Shown here: piece by piece, positions 34,590 to 43,293 of the stretch
Numbering within the stretch: the stretch's first letter is position 1
Layout of the letters: each line of letters opens with the position of its first letter
Assembly: GCA_023038255.1 (NCBI GenBank)
Contig: CP082927.1
Location: forward strand, 1,006,146-1,070,145
Direction: 5' to 3'
Source: Candidatus Peribacteria bacterium
Lineage (GTDB): Bacteria > Patescibacteriota > Gracilibacteria > Peribacterales > Peribacteraceae
Length of the DNA: 64,000 nt
Translations under genes and position numbers: made by a program
Notes under the pieces: model-generated
What the model saw: the letters and a program-made list of their open reading frames with translations, nothing else
What the model was told of the DNA's origin: nothing
The model's database searches: none

Positions 34590-34630
34590 TCTGGTTTGTT
34601 AAAAATAAACCAATAACCAATAGCCCATCA
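34590..34630. repeat. Heptamer repeat abutting the rlmH stop codon
   Basis: On the minus strand: GGGCTATTG, GTTATTG, GTTTATT, then a facing GGTTT/AAACC pair around a T-rich loop. Words match those inside uvrC at 2062-2092. Confidence 0.6.
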
Positions 34631-35089
34631 ATGATGGTATCCCGACCCCTTATTAATCTCCGTCGCCCTATAGAGCTGTTCCAAAAACACCACGCGACAC
34701 AGTTCATGCGGCAACACCATGTCACTGAGTTTGAGCATGCGTCCCGCAGCGCGCACGTCATCATTCAGGCCGTACGATCCCCCGAGCACAAATGCCATAG
34801 AGCGACCGCCATCGCGGCAGGCTGCTACTTCTTTGGCAAACGATGGCGACTTCAATCCCTTTCCGTGTTCATCCAGAATCCAGATGTCCGCATCGTATCC
34901 ATGCAAAAATTTCACAAGTCTGCGCGACTCATCCTCCACCTGCCGTTTGCTATCCACCTCACGGCTCGCAGGTAATTCAATGACATCAAATTTGATCGCA
35001 TGCTTCAGACGCTCCGTATAAAACGCACAGGCATCTTTCGCCCAGGGTTCGCGTAACCGGCCGATGCATATTAAAACAATCCTCTGCAT
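34628..35089 (-). CDS. rlmH: 23S rRNA (pseudouridine1915-N3)-methyltransferase
   Basis: 153-residue SPOUT methyltransferase that modifies helix 69 of 23S rRNA. Conserved features: start MQRIVLICIGRL, LDEHGKGLKSPSFA, the SAM-binding knot FVLGGSYGLND, and the C-terminal LSDMVLPHELCRVVFLEQLYRA ending GSGYHH. ATG 35089 is chosen by alignment to the family N-terminus. It lies 65 bases downstream of the RlmD-type gene; both are rRNA methyltransferases and may be one unit. Confidence 0.95.
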   Translation of the reverse strand: MQRIVLICIGRLREPWAKDACAFYTERLKHAIKFDVIELPASREVDSKRQVEDESRRLVKFLHGYDADIWILDEHGKGLKSPSFAKEVAACRDGGRSMAFVLGGSYGLNDDVRAAGRMLKLSDMVLPHELCRVVFLEQLYRATEINKGSGYHH

Positions 35090-35154
35090 GTGTGGCCCCA
35101 ATCCTAGTCGAAGACATCACGCATGTCATGGTGAGCGATGCCGAACCATGACTC

Positions 35155-36603
35155 TTACCGTTTCTGCAAAACGCTGACCGTCTCAATGTGCGCCGTGTGC
35201 GGGAACATATCGACCGGCTGCACGGTGCGCAATTCGTATCCTGCCTTCAGAAATTCACCAAGATCGCGTGCGAAGGTTGCGGTGTTGCAACTGACGTAGA
35301 CCACTTTTTTCGGATTGTGGGCAATGACGGCTTTCGTGGCATCCGGATGAAGACCGGCACGGGGCGGATCGACAACGATGACATCAAAATGATACTTCCC
35401 TCCTGCCTTCACCTGATCCGACAGAATCTGTTCCGTGCGTCCTTTGTAGAAACTGATATTCCCGATGCGGTTTTTGCCGGCTGATTTCAGGGCATCTTCA
35501 ATTGCGGAAGGATGACTCTCAATTCCAACCACTTTCTGACAGAAGCGCGAAAGATACTGACCAATGGTTCCCATGCCGCAGTACGCATCGAGCACGGTGT
35601 CGCGCATGTTCAGATCCGCAGCAACGGAAATTGCCTGATACAACTTTTCCGCGCCGAGGGTGTTGGTCTGGAAAAACGAGAACGGGGAAATTTCAAATTC
35701 GAGATCGAAGAGGCGTTCGGTAATAAACGGTTTGCCGATGAGCGTGTGGATGACTGGCTGTTCCGGTTTGTCGTTGAGTGTCGTGTTTTCAATCACCATG
35801 AGAGACGCAAGCCCCGGGCGGCCGCCGAAACGCATGAAGTACTGGAAGAGCGGCTCGAGCTCTTTCTTCCGCGCATTCACCGTAAAGGCAATCATGTGCT
35901 GATCGGTGTGAATACCACGGCGCAGCAGCATGGTGCGGAGCAATCCTTTGTGCGTCTTTGGATTATGCACCGGCAATTTCGTGTCCTGCATGAAGCGGCG
36001 GACATCCGCGAGCAGTGTGCCGATCTGCTCGTCGTACAGATGGCATTCAGTGATAGGCAACACGGTCGACCACTGGTTCGGCTGATGGAAGCCGATAGTC
36101 GGGTTTTCATCAAAGTGGATTTTTTTGCCATTCTTCTCTTCCGTGCGCATCTCGCCGTACCCGAAGCTCATTTCCAGTTTATTGCGGTAGTGAAAGACTT
36201 GCGGGCTCGGGATGATTTTCAGTACACGGCCCGGAAGCTGCTTACGGACCGCATCGTCACCCGGCGTGAGATGTTCGAGGGTTTCGCGGACAATGTCCTC
36301 TTTGTAGGATAACTGCTTGTCGTACGGCAGATTCTGCCAGGTACAGCCACCACATTCGTGGAAATGCTGGCAGCGGGGCATAATCTCCTCTTTGGCACGA
36401 CGGAGTACTTTGACCACTTTCGCCTCCGCAAAACGAGGTGTGAGCTTGGTAATAACCACCTCCAGCTGCTGACCAGGGATACTGGACGGCACAAACACCG
36501 GAAAACCGTCGATCTTGGCCAATCCAGAGCCTCCATGGGTCACTTTCTCAATGCTGACGGTGTATTGCTGTCCGCTGTGGACAGGGGGCTCAGTAGTTGA
36601 CAT
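35155..36603 (-). CDS. rlmD: RlmD/TrmA-type RNA (uracil-5-)-methyltransferase
   Basis: 482 residues. An N-terminal TRAM domain (about 11-66) binds RNA. C78, C84 and C87 (CQHFHECGGC) with a later cysteine should hold a 4Fe-4S cluster. The SAM domain shows DAYCGMGTIGQYL, VVDPPRAGLH and the catalytic nucleophile in YVSCNTATFARDL, with the catalytic base in HIETVSVLQK. The exact target uridine (for example 1939 in 23S rRNA) cannot be fixed from sequence alone. Confidence 0.92.
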   Translation of the reverse strand: MSTTEPPVHSGQQYTVSIEKVTHGGSGLAKIDGFPVFVPSSIPGQQLEVVITKLTPRFAEAKVVKVLRRAKEEIMPRCQHFHECGGCTWQNLPYDKQLSYKEDIVRETLEHLTPGDDAVRKQLPGRVLKIIPSPQVFHYRNKLEMSFGYGEMRTEEKNGKKIHFDENPTIGFHQPNQWSTVLPITECHLYDEQIGTLLADVRRFMQDTKLPVHNPKTHKGLLRTMLLRRGIHTDQHMIAFTVNARKKELEPLFQYFMRFGGRPGLASLMVIENTTLNDKPEQPVIHTLIGKPFITERLFDLEFEISPFSFFQTNTLGAEKLYQAISVAADLNMRDTVLDAYCGMGTIGQYLSRFCQKVVGIESHPSAIEDALKSAGKNRIGNISFYKGRTEQILSDQVKAGGKYHFDVIVVDPPRAGLHPDATKAVIAHNPKKVVYVSCNTATFARDLGEFLKAGYELRTVQPVDMFPHTAHIETVSVLQKR

Positions 36604-36651
36604 TGCGTTGATAATATTATATAAATACTCCCTTATTTTTCTGATGCAGAT

Positions 36652-37512
36652 ATGTCAGTACGCGCAGTCACGAAAGCGTCCATAGGTTCCATCGGTGCTG
36701 TCGGCGTCTCTGTCGTTCTTGCGCTGATTGTAACACAGTCGCAGTCGACCGCAAGGGACACGGATCATGAAGCATCACAGAAAATCCGGCTTCAGCCCAT
36801 CACCAGCTCTGTCGCTGTCCGCAAGGAAACACGTCTGCTGGCCCAGACCATAGAAGTACAGGCAATCACCGAAAAAGCGGCGTTGCTCCCCGTCGTGAAT
36901 CAGGAAGGAATCCGCGAAGAGCACCGCATTATTGCTGATGCCGTTCTCCGCCGTCTCCCCGCCCTCTGTCGCGATCATCTCAAAAACTTCTACGTGCTCT
37001 ATGCAAATCCAAAGCAGCGCGGACTGGGCGGAAAGAGCACCATCATTCTGGATGGCACGGTCTCTGACACAGAATTTGCAGGACTGCTCGTCCACGAATG
37101 CGGTCACGTAATGCACGGCAACATGCTCGGCAACGCACGCAGCGGTGAGAGCGCCTTCAAAGACGGCAAAGACACCTTCGCCGCTGATTCCCCCGCCGCA
37201 GCCTTCTTCGCTCTCTCCTGGATGGAAACAGACATTATGCAGGCAGGCCAGACTGATGCTGATTTTGTCACCGGCTACGCTGCCCACGATCCGTTCGAAG
37301 ACTTTGCAGAAACATTCGCAACCTATGTCCTACAGCGCCCGTCGATGGTGGAACGCGCGCAGACGAATGATGTCATCGCCGCCAAGCTGCAGTGGATGGA
37401 CACATATCTGCCTGTTGCAGAAAATGTGCTGGGAACCGCTGAATACAGTTGGGACAAAAAGGTTCCGTGGGACGCAACGAAGTTATCGTATGATTGGAAT
37501 CCGATTCCGTGA
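36652..37512 (+). CDS. Putative exported zinc metalloprotease (HExxH)
   Basis: 286 residues with an N-terminal membrane anchor or signal (about 9-30). H148-E-C-G-H152 (LLVHECGHVMHGN) fits the zinc-binding helix of gluzincins, and the later DPFEDFAETFATYV supplies a likely glutamate ligand. The domain resembles peptidases that act on wall or surface proteins, but I cannot assign a family. The next gene starts 4 bases after its stop. Confidence 0.75.
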   Translation: MSVRAVTKASIGSIGAVGVSVVLALIVTQSQSTARDTDHEASQKIRLQPITSSVAVRKETRLLAQTIEVQAITEKAALLPVVNQEGIREEHRIIADAVLRRLPALCRDHLKNFYVLYANPKQRGLGGKSTIILDGTVSDTEFAGLLVHECGHVMHGNMLGNARSGESAFKDGKDTFAADSPAAAFFALSWMETDIMQAGQTDADFVTGYAAHDPFEDFAETFATYVLQRPSMVERAQTNDVIAAKLQWMDTYLPVAENVLGTAEYSWDKKVPWDATKLSYDWNPIP

Positions 37513-37516
37513 ACAC

Positions 37517-38131
37517 ATGTTTTTACACGAATCATCCAAAGAAGATCTTGAAGCGCTGCTGACAATGTGCGAGAGACCTTTGCTGTGTCCCGGAAAACCT
37601 CTGGGCCATGAAGACGTCCCACGCACAAAAGACGGCATGCCTATTGGAGATACTTCTATTGTCAGAGGAGGTTTGACCGTTTTGTATCCCAGTGCATTCG
37701 AACCTGAGTGCAAAAGTGAGAAAACTCACTTGGGTTGTCCTCACTTTTTACAGCATATCAATCCAGCTATCGATCTTGCTGCCACAGAATGGCCAAAGCC
37801 TCCAGCAATGGACACTCCGTACCGACGGGCAATCATCACATTGCTCAAAAATATGCCCGACAAAGCAAAACCGATGATCATACAGTTAAGAAGAGCGTTG
37901 CAGACATCGGAAGGATTAGACAAAGATATGCGTCTGGCACGAACAGGGGCAGAGACTGTAAAGGACTTACCAACGGCGAGAATTCCGGATGGCTCCACAG
38001 CCGAAGCAGATGCAGAGCCTATTGCAGAAGCATTCGCACTGCATAATCAAAACAAGATAGAGCCGCTTCGCCAGGTATTGATCGCACTCATCCGGGAAGC
38101 ACTTCAAGAGAAGAAAGCTGCGACAAACTAA
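37517..38131 (+). CDS. Unknown soluble protein
   Basis: 204 residues, no signal or membrane helix. Acidic/helical N-terminus (ESSKEDLEALLTMCERP), then a segment with proline and cysteine (SAFEPECKSEKTHLGCPHF) and a helical C-terminus (IEPLRQVLIALIREALQE). No family recognised. It follows the HExxH protease closely, so co-expression is likely. The frame is open upstream to 37145 inside the protease gene; ATG 37517 avoids that overlap. Confidence 0.6.
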   Translation: MFLHESSKEDLEALLTMCERPLLCPGKPLGHEDVPRTKDGMPIGDTSIVRGGLTVLYPSAFEPECKSEKTHLGCPHFLQHINPAIDLAATEWPKPPAMDTPYRRAIITLLKNMPDKAKPMIIQLRRALQTSEGLDKDMRLARTGAETVKDLPTARIPDGSTAEADAEPIAEAFALHNQNKIEPLRQVLIALIREALQEKKAATN

Positions 38132-38154
38132 CAGTTCTCAATTACACTTCCTCC

Positions 38155-38958
38155 ATGCGCCGCGCTGCCCTCCTCATCCTCTGGCTCGTCACCGATGTTC
38201 TTATTTTCGTCGGCGCCTACGTCCTTGCGTACTTTCTGCGCGTGGGATGGATTGTCTCCACAGATTTCCCGCTGAACCTTTTTCTGCAGACTGTCTTCAT
38301 GATCGCGCCGCTCACGATTGCGGTTCTGGCACAACTGGGCGTCTTCCGTCTGATGCGTACACAGGGTGACAAACGCAATATCGCACACATCATTTTTGCG
38401 TGTGTGATGGGGCTGTCATTCTTCACGCTGGCCTACTACTTCCTCTATGTCACGTTCTTCAGCCGCCTGCTGCTCGTCTATGCATTCGTCCTGAGCACCG
38501 GATTCCTGACAGTCTGGCACATCGGGTTTGAACAGGTCATGCGGAAATTCCTCCGGACCGGCAGACCGCTCTACCCGACGCTCATTGTCGGCATGACACG
38601 CGAAGCCGCAGCGCTCATCAAAACACTCAACGATCAGCGCAGCCCGCTCACCCCTGTTGCCATTCTTGATGCAAAAGGATTGAAAGAACCAGATGTCCAC
38701 GGCGTGCCGGTCGAGGGAAAACTGAACAAGCTGGAAGAGACCATCACCAAATACCGCATCACGCATCTTATTCAATGCAGCGATCTTGAGCAGTCCATCA
38801 ATCTCCTCTCTGCCTGCAACAACCGGAACATCACCTACATTCTCCTGCCGTCTGTGCTGGGCATGGTGAACAACAACGAATCGATCGAATCGATTGAAGG
38901 ACGTCAGGTCGCGATGGTACGACCGGTGAAAAAATGGTGGCATTGGTTTTTCGGCTGA
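38155..38958 (+). CDS. Membrane/CoA-binding half of a polyprenyl sugar-phosphate transferase
   Basis: 267 residues. Four membrane helices (about 5-25, 43-62, 80-100, 105-122) and a Rossmann-like CoA_binding_3 domain (about 140-250: LIVGMTREAAALIKTL, VAILDAKGLKEPDVHGVPVEGKL) match the N-terminal half of WbaP/WcaJ-type phosphoglycosyltransferases. The catalytic C-terminal sugar-transferase domain is missing: the protein stops at VRPVKKWWHWFFG where it would begin. It is either a stand-alone regulator or a truncated enzyme. A nucleotidyltransferase gene for the sugar donor lies downstream. Confidence 0.8.
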   Translation: MRRAALLILWLVTDVLIFVGAYVLAYFLRVGWIVSTDFPLNLFLQTVFMIAPLTIAVLAQLGVFRLMRTQGDKRNIAHIIFACVMGLSFFTLAYYFLYVTFFSRLLLVYAFVLSTGFLTVWHIGFEQVMRKFLRTGRPLYPTLIVGMTREAAALIKTLNDQRSPLTPVAILDAKGLKEPDVHGVPVEGKLNKLEETITKYRITHLIQCSDLEQSINLLSACNNRNITYILLPSVLGMVNNNESIESIEGRQVAMVRPVKKWWHWFFG

Positions 38959-38962
38959 AGCC

Positions 38963-39072
38963 GAAGAACGGTTATGGGTAATTGGTTATGGGTTATGGGA
39001 TACTTTTACGAAGATTGATAAAAAATGATTCCTTATCCCCTCATATCCCATAACTCGTAACTCATAACCCGC
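38963..39072. repeat. Heptamer repeat with facing arms
   Basis: 38970-39002 (GTTATGG, GTAATTG, GTTATGG, GTTATGG words) faces 39044-39070 (CCATAAC, TCGTAAC, TCATAAC words). The terminal GGGATA/TATCCC pair closes a 41-base loop. Confidence 0.7.
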
Positions 39073-39116
39073 AAAGTATCTAGAAGCACCTGCCTAAAAC
39101 AGATAAGCTCACTGTA

Positions 39117-40076
39117 ATGAAAGCCTTTATATTAGCCGGCGGTTTCGCCACCCGTCTCTGGCCGCTCACGGAACACCGGGCAAAACCGTTGTTACCGCTT
39201 GCGGGCAAGCCACTGCTCTCACATATCGTGTCGATGATTCCTGCGGAGATTCCGGTGACTGTCAGTACGAATGCCGCCTTTGGTGCGAGTTTTGAAGAAT
39301 GGAAGAAAACAATCAACCGGCCGAATCTGCAGATCCGCATAGAACAGACAAAGAGTGACGATGAAAAGCTCGGTACACTCGGTGCCACTGCACAGTGGAT
39401 CACGCAGGAGCAGATCAGTGATGACATTCTGCTGCTCACCGGTGACAACTATTTCGGCTTCACGATGCAGACATTTTTGCAGGCGTTTCATGGTACAGCT
39501 GCACTGGTCGCTGCGTTTGATATTGGCGACATCAGCAAAGCGAGTGCATTCGGCACCATTCTTGTTGATAGTGACGGAAAGACGATTACAGGATTTGAGG
39601 AAAAGCCGGCTGAACCAAAAACCAGTCTGGTGAGTACCGGCTGTTCGATTCTCCCGAAAGGCGTGATTCCCGATCTCCTCGCTTTTGCAAAAGTGAAACC
39701 CGATAACGTCGGCGGGATTTTTGAGGAACTGCTGCGCCTCGGGAAAAGAGTGGAGTGCTTCCGGTTTGAGGAGCAGTGGTTCGACATCGGCTCATTCGAG
39801 ACCTACCTGGAAGCAACCCAGGCACTGGTAGGAGATGCAGTGCTCTTGGGAGAGGGATCAACAATGACAGACTCGACATCCGAAGGAAGCGTCGTGGCAG
39901 GAGTCAAAAACAGCATTACGAAGAGCAAACTGCAGAATACAGTCCTGTTTGATAACTGCATTATTGATGATTGTGTACTGGAGCGCTGCGTGATTGATGA
40001 CGGGTGTGAGCTCCGGGGGGTGGATTTGACCGGAAAAATGATCCGGCGGAACACCCGTCTGATCCGCAAAGATTGA
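39117..40076 (+). CDS. Sugar nucleotidyltransferase
   Basis: 319 residues of the NDP-sugar pyrophosphorylase family, which joins a sugar 1-phosphate to an NTP. The start MKAFILAGGFATRLWPLTEHRAKPL contains the signature GGxxTRxxPLT and the lysine after it; DDILLLTGDNYFG holds the metal-binding aspartate; FEEKP and FDIGS are also present. A C-terminal left-handed helix-like tail follows (NTVLFDNCIIDDCVLERCV). Base specificity cannot be told. Together with the upstream WbaP-half it supports a surface glycan pathway. Confidence 0.92.
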   Translation: MKAFILAGGFATRLWPLTEHRAKPLLPLAGKPLLSHIVSMIPAEIPVTVSTNAAFGASFEEWKKTINRPNLQIRIEQTKSDDEKLGTLGATAQWITQEQISDDILLLTGDNYFGFTMQTFLQAFHGTAALVAAFDIGDISKASAFGTILVDSDGKTITGFEEKPAEPKTSLVSTGCSILPKGVIPDLLAFAKVKPDNVGGIFEELLRLGKRVECFRFEEQWFDIGSFETYLEATQALVGDAVLLGEGSTMTDSTSEGSVVAGVKNSITKSKLQNTVLFDNCIIDDCVLERCVIDDGCELRGVDLTGKMIRRNTRLIRKD

Positions 40077-40129
40077 TAGCCACCTCAATTGCGTCTTTCG
40101 CAAGTCTGGCCTACACTCCTCACCACCCT

Positions 40130-40795
40130 ATGAAGCGAATCAGCCTTTCTCTGGCAACCATCCTTTTACTGGCCGCATGCTCCACGGAGCAGACCGCACG
40201 GTACCGCCTGACATTTGACGTCACGGACGTGTCAGACCAGCAGGCATTGACCACAGCCAGCATGGACGTGATTGATCGCCGTCTGGCGCATTTGGGCGTA
40301 CAGATGACCGGAAAAGATACGCAGGTGCAGAACAATGAGACGGTGCTCGTCGTCCGGCTGCCAAACCAGGAAGCTGCCGATGCACTCACTGCCGAACTCG
40401 TGCAGCCGTTTGATCTGTCTATTATGAGTGAAACCGGTCCGAATGAGACGGTGGATCTTACCATTGAAGGCCGGGGCAACTTTACGAAAACCGATATCAC
40501 ACAGGAAGATTTCACATGGGTTGCTGCCCGCAAAGATCCGAAAAACGGTCGTGGCGAAGTGCGCCTGCAACTGACCGAAGAGGGCCGCACAAAAATCCAG
40601 GCACTCTTCAAGAAAATGCAGGGAAAAAGCATCGGTATTTTCGTCCGTGGCAGACTCGTGAGTCTGCTCACCGTCCAGTCTGATGAGGTCCCCAATGATC
40701 TGATTATCCGCGATGTTCCGAATGCCGATATTGCCACTATTTTCGCCGACGATATGAACGTCGGTTTACATGTCACCTTTACACCGGTTCCGTAA
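40130..40795 (+). CDS. SecD-like periplasmic-domain lipoprotein
   Basis: 221 residues. A lipobox (LLLAAC) is followed by a domain resembling the extracytoplasmic P1 part of SecD: ASMDVIDRRLAHLGV, VLVVRLPNQEAADAL, and a second half GEVRLQLTEEGRTKIQALFKKM with GIFVRGRLVSLLTVQ. There is no SecD membrane bundle. It ends 10 bases before the start of the SecD gene, so it is likely a dedicated extra component of the SecD complex. This arrangement is unusual. Confidence 0.8.
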   Translation: MKRISLSLATILLLAACSTEQTARYRLTFDVTDVSDQQALTTASMDVIDRRLAHLGVQMTGKDTQVQNNETVLVVRLPNQEAADALTAELVQPFDLSIMSETGPNETVDLTIEGRGNFTKTDITQEDFTWVAARKDPKNGRGEVRLQLTEEGRTKIQALFKKMQGKSIGIFVRGRLVSLLTVQSDEVPNDLIIRDVPNADIATIFADDMNVGLHVTFTPVP

Positions 40796-40805
40796 CCTTC
40801 TTTTT

Positions 40806-43241
40806 ATGGCTTCCCGTTCATCCTCCATCTGGCCGATCGTCTACGCGGCGATTGCAGTTATCGTCATCGTGATCGCACTTCCGTCTTCCTTAAAGGCAGG
40901 ATGGGCACCGTCGTTCCTCAACCCTGATTTTCACTTCGGTCTCGACCTCGCAGGAGGCACGCAGCTCGACTTCCGCATTTCCGAAAATGAAATCGAGGAT
41001 CAGGTGAAGCAGCTCGACACCCGCATTAATGAACTGCAGGCACAGGGAGGCGCCGGCAGCACCGAATTGCTCCAGCTCCAGAACGAGCGCGCAGCCATCC
41101 GTGAGCAGCAGACAAACCTTGTGGAAGCTATCCGCACCGTTCTCGAGCGCCGCATCAACGCCCTCGGTGTGAGTGAAGCAGTCATCACTCCGTCCTATGT
41201 CGGAAACGAAAAGCACCTTCTGGTGGAATGTCCGGGTGTGGTCGACGTGCAGCAGTGTATTGATACCGTCGGAAAAACCATCCAGCTCGAATTCAAAGAA
41301 GAGTTCACAGAAGCTGACGCAGCCTACGAAACAACCGTCCGTAACAACGTGACCGCAGCCGTCGCCCGCATGACAAAGAGCGGAGCCACGCTCGCAACAC
41401 TGGGGCAGGATCTTGGTTCCCAGCTCGGCATGGGCTACGAGGCATCACACGTCTACTTCCAGGATGAGCTTCCGAAGGGGCTGGAAAAAGTATGGTCCAT
41501 GACAGCCGCAAACGGCGTGCAGCGTATTGAAGGCTCTGTCAGCGTGCAGAACACTGACGCGCAGGGCGCTCTTGTGACGGATGAAGTCCCGGGCATCTTC
41601 CTTGTTGAAGTGCTCGCTCCGCGCACCATGACCGGCCGCGTGATCAACGAAGCTCCGAAGGCTTTCGGCGTCCTCGCAAAGTCCGAAGCAACCACCACAC
41701 AGCGTTTGGAACAGGATATTTCTCTCGATGACAAAGTCCCCACCCGCCTCATCTCCACCATCAAAGAGATGAAGTCCGGTGAGCTGAAAGTGGCCACCAT
41801 GGACGACGGATCTGCCCAGCTGATTTTCCTGCGCAGCTATGTTCCGGGTGCACAGCAGGTGGATGTCAGTCACATCCTCGTTGCCTACAAGGGAGCTAAC
41901 TCAGCTCCGGCAAACGTTACCCGCACAAAAGAAGAAGCACTCGCCCGCGCGCAGCAGCTGAAAGCACAGCTGACGGCAGGAGCGAACTTCGCAGATATCG
42001 CCCGTACACAGAGTGACGGTCCATCCGCACAGAACGCCGGTAACCTTGGGCCTATTACCCACGGTTCCCTGGTGCCTAGCTTTGAAAACGTTGCCTTCTC
42101 ACAGGCAGTCGGCGTCCTGAGCGATCCTGTCGAGACACCGTTTGGTTACCACATCATCCGCGTCGACAAAGCACCGTACATGCCTGCAGACAAGGCGACC
42201 TTCGATGCTCTCACGATTACCGGTGCAGACGCTGTGACCCGTGCCAACGCGATGCTCACCCGCCTCCAGAGCGGTCAGGTCCGCAGCACAGAAGATGCTA
42301 TTACACTCCGCACCCTCTTCTTCTCCCTCCGCCCGACAGGCTGGAAGGACACCGAACTCGATGGCAAGCACTTCCGCTCCGCAACAGTCACGCTTGAACC
42401 GAATACCAGCCTCCCGGTTGTGCAGATTGTCTTCAATGCAGAAGGTGCCCGCCTGTTCCAGGAACTCACCAAGGCAAACATCGGCAAGCGCATCGCGATC
42501 TTTGTGGGTGGCGAACTCGTCTCCGCTCCGACCGTGCAGACAGAAATCACCGGAGGCAGCGCGGTCATTACCGGTAGCCAGAACTACGAAGAGGCACGCA
42601 TCCTCGCTCAGGACCTGAACACCGGAGCAATCCCCGCCCCAATCCACCTCAATGGTCAGCAGACAGTGGAAGCAACACTTGGCGCACAGGCACTCAGTAT
42701 GTCTGTCTTCGCAGGCTTCATCGGCATGATTATCGTCATGCTCTACATGCTCTTCATGTACCGCTTCCTCGGTGTCCTCGCGAACCTTGCGCTCCTTATT
42801 TACGCCGTCATCTTCATTGCCATCCTGAAGCTCCCGCTCTTCCTTTTTTCCGACAGCTACATCGTCCTCACGCTCGCCGGTGCCGCCGGTATGATCCTGA
42901 GTATCGGTATGGCGGTGGACTGTAACGTGCTCGTGTTCGAGCGTGTGAAGGAAGAACTCAAGCGCGGCAAAATGCTCAAGACCGCCATTGAGGTCGGCTT
43001 CGACCGCGCCTGGCCGTCAATCCGCGACAGTAACATCACGACCATCATCACCTGCGTCCTGCTCTTCATGGTAGGAACCTCCCTCGTCCGCGGCTTTGCC
43101 GTCACGCTCGGTCTGGGTGTCATCATCTCCATGTTCACCGGCATGATCATCACCCGCTGGATGGCACGCAAGGTCGCCGTCTCTCCCCTCGCCAATAACA
43201 GGAAGCTCTTCCCGGGTGCGAAGACGGAGCTGCAGCAATAA
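40806..43241 (+). CDS. secD: SecD protein-export subunit with an inserted parvulin PPIase domain
   Basis: SecD helps the Sec translocon by pulling exported proteins out with proton-motive force. 811 residues against about 400-620 usually. One N-terminal helix (10-27), DFHFGLDLAGGTQLDF (41-56), P1-type segments (about 105-165 and 525-615), and the C-terminal membrane bundle (about 628-790) with AGMILSIGMAVDCNVLVFER are all normal. Between the P1 halves lies an extra 180 residues or more that includes a complete parvulin rotamase domain at about 349-457 (VSHILVAY, AQQLKAQLTAGANFADIA, GGNLGPI-type loop, ETPFGYHIIRVD). ATG 40806 is chosen on the conserved start. No secF follows; a terminator does. 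Confidence 0.94.
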   Translation: MASRSSSIWPIVYAAIAVIVIVIALPSSLKAGWAPSFLNPDFHFGLDLAGGTQLDFRISENEIEDQVKQLDTRINELQAQGGAGSTELLQLQNERAAIREQQTNLVEAIRTVLERRINALGVSEAVITPSYVGNEKHLLVECPGVVDVQQCIDTVGKTIQLEFKEEFTEADAAYETTVRNNVTAAVARMTKSGATLATLGQDLGSQLGMGYEASHVYFQDELPKGLEKVWSMTAANGVQRIEGSVSVQNTDAQGALVTDEVPGIFLVEVLAPRTMTGRVINEAPKAFGVLAKSEATTTQRLEQDISLDDKVPTRLISTIKEMKSGELKVATMDDGSAQLIFLRSYVPGAQQVDVSHILVAYKGANSAPANVTRTKEEALARAQQLKAQLTAGANFADIARTQSDGPSAQNAGNLGPITHGSLVPSFENVAFSQAVGVLSDPVETPFGYHIIRVDKAPYMPADKATFDALTITGADAVTRANAMLTRLQSGQVRSTEDAITLRTLFFSLRPTGWKDTELDGKHFRSATVTLEPNTSLPVVQIVFNAEGARLFQELTKANIGKRIAIFVGGELVSAPTVQTEITGGSAVITGSQNYEEARILAQDLNTGAIPAPIHLNGQQTVEATLGAQALSMSVFAGFIGMIIVMLYMLFMYRFLGVLANLALLIYAVIFIAILKLPLFLFSDSYIVLTLAGAAGMILSIGMAVDCNVLVFERVKEELKRGKMLKTAIEVGFDRAWPSIRDSNITTIITCVLLFMVGTSLVRGFAVTLGLGVIISMFTGMIITRWMARKVAVSPLANNRKLFPGAKTELQQ

Positions 43242-43257
43242 TCATTTTCTCCGCAAT

Positions 43258-43290
43258 CAAAAGAGCCTCTCCACGAGGCTCTTTTTTGTT
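43258..43290 (+). terminator. Rho-independent terminator after secD
   Basis: AAGAGCCTC pairs with GAGGCTCTT around TCCAC, followed by TTTTTTG. It lies directly between convergent secD and the 43294-44061 gene and can act for both. Confidence 0.9.
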
Positions 43291-43293
43291 GCC

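Noticed and set aside
37145-37516. Upstream extension of the 37517 gene into the protease gene
   Set aside because: The extension overlaps a well-supported gene in another frame and its residues (many Pro, Ser, Arg, Trp) have shadow composition.
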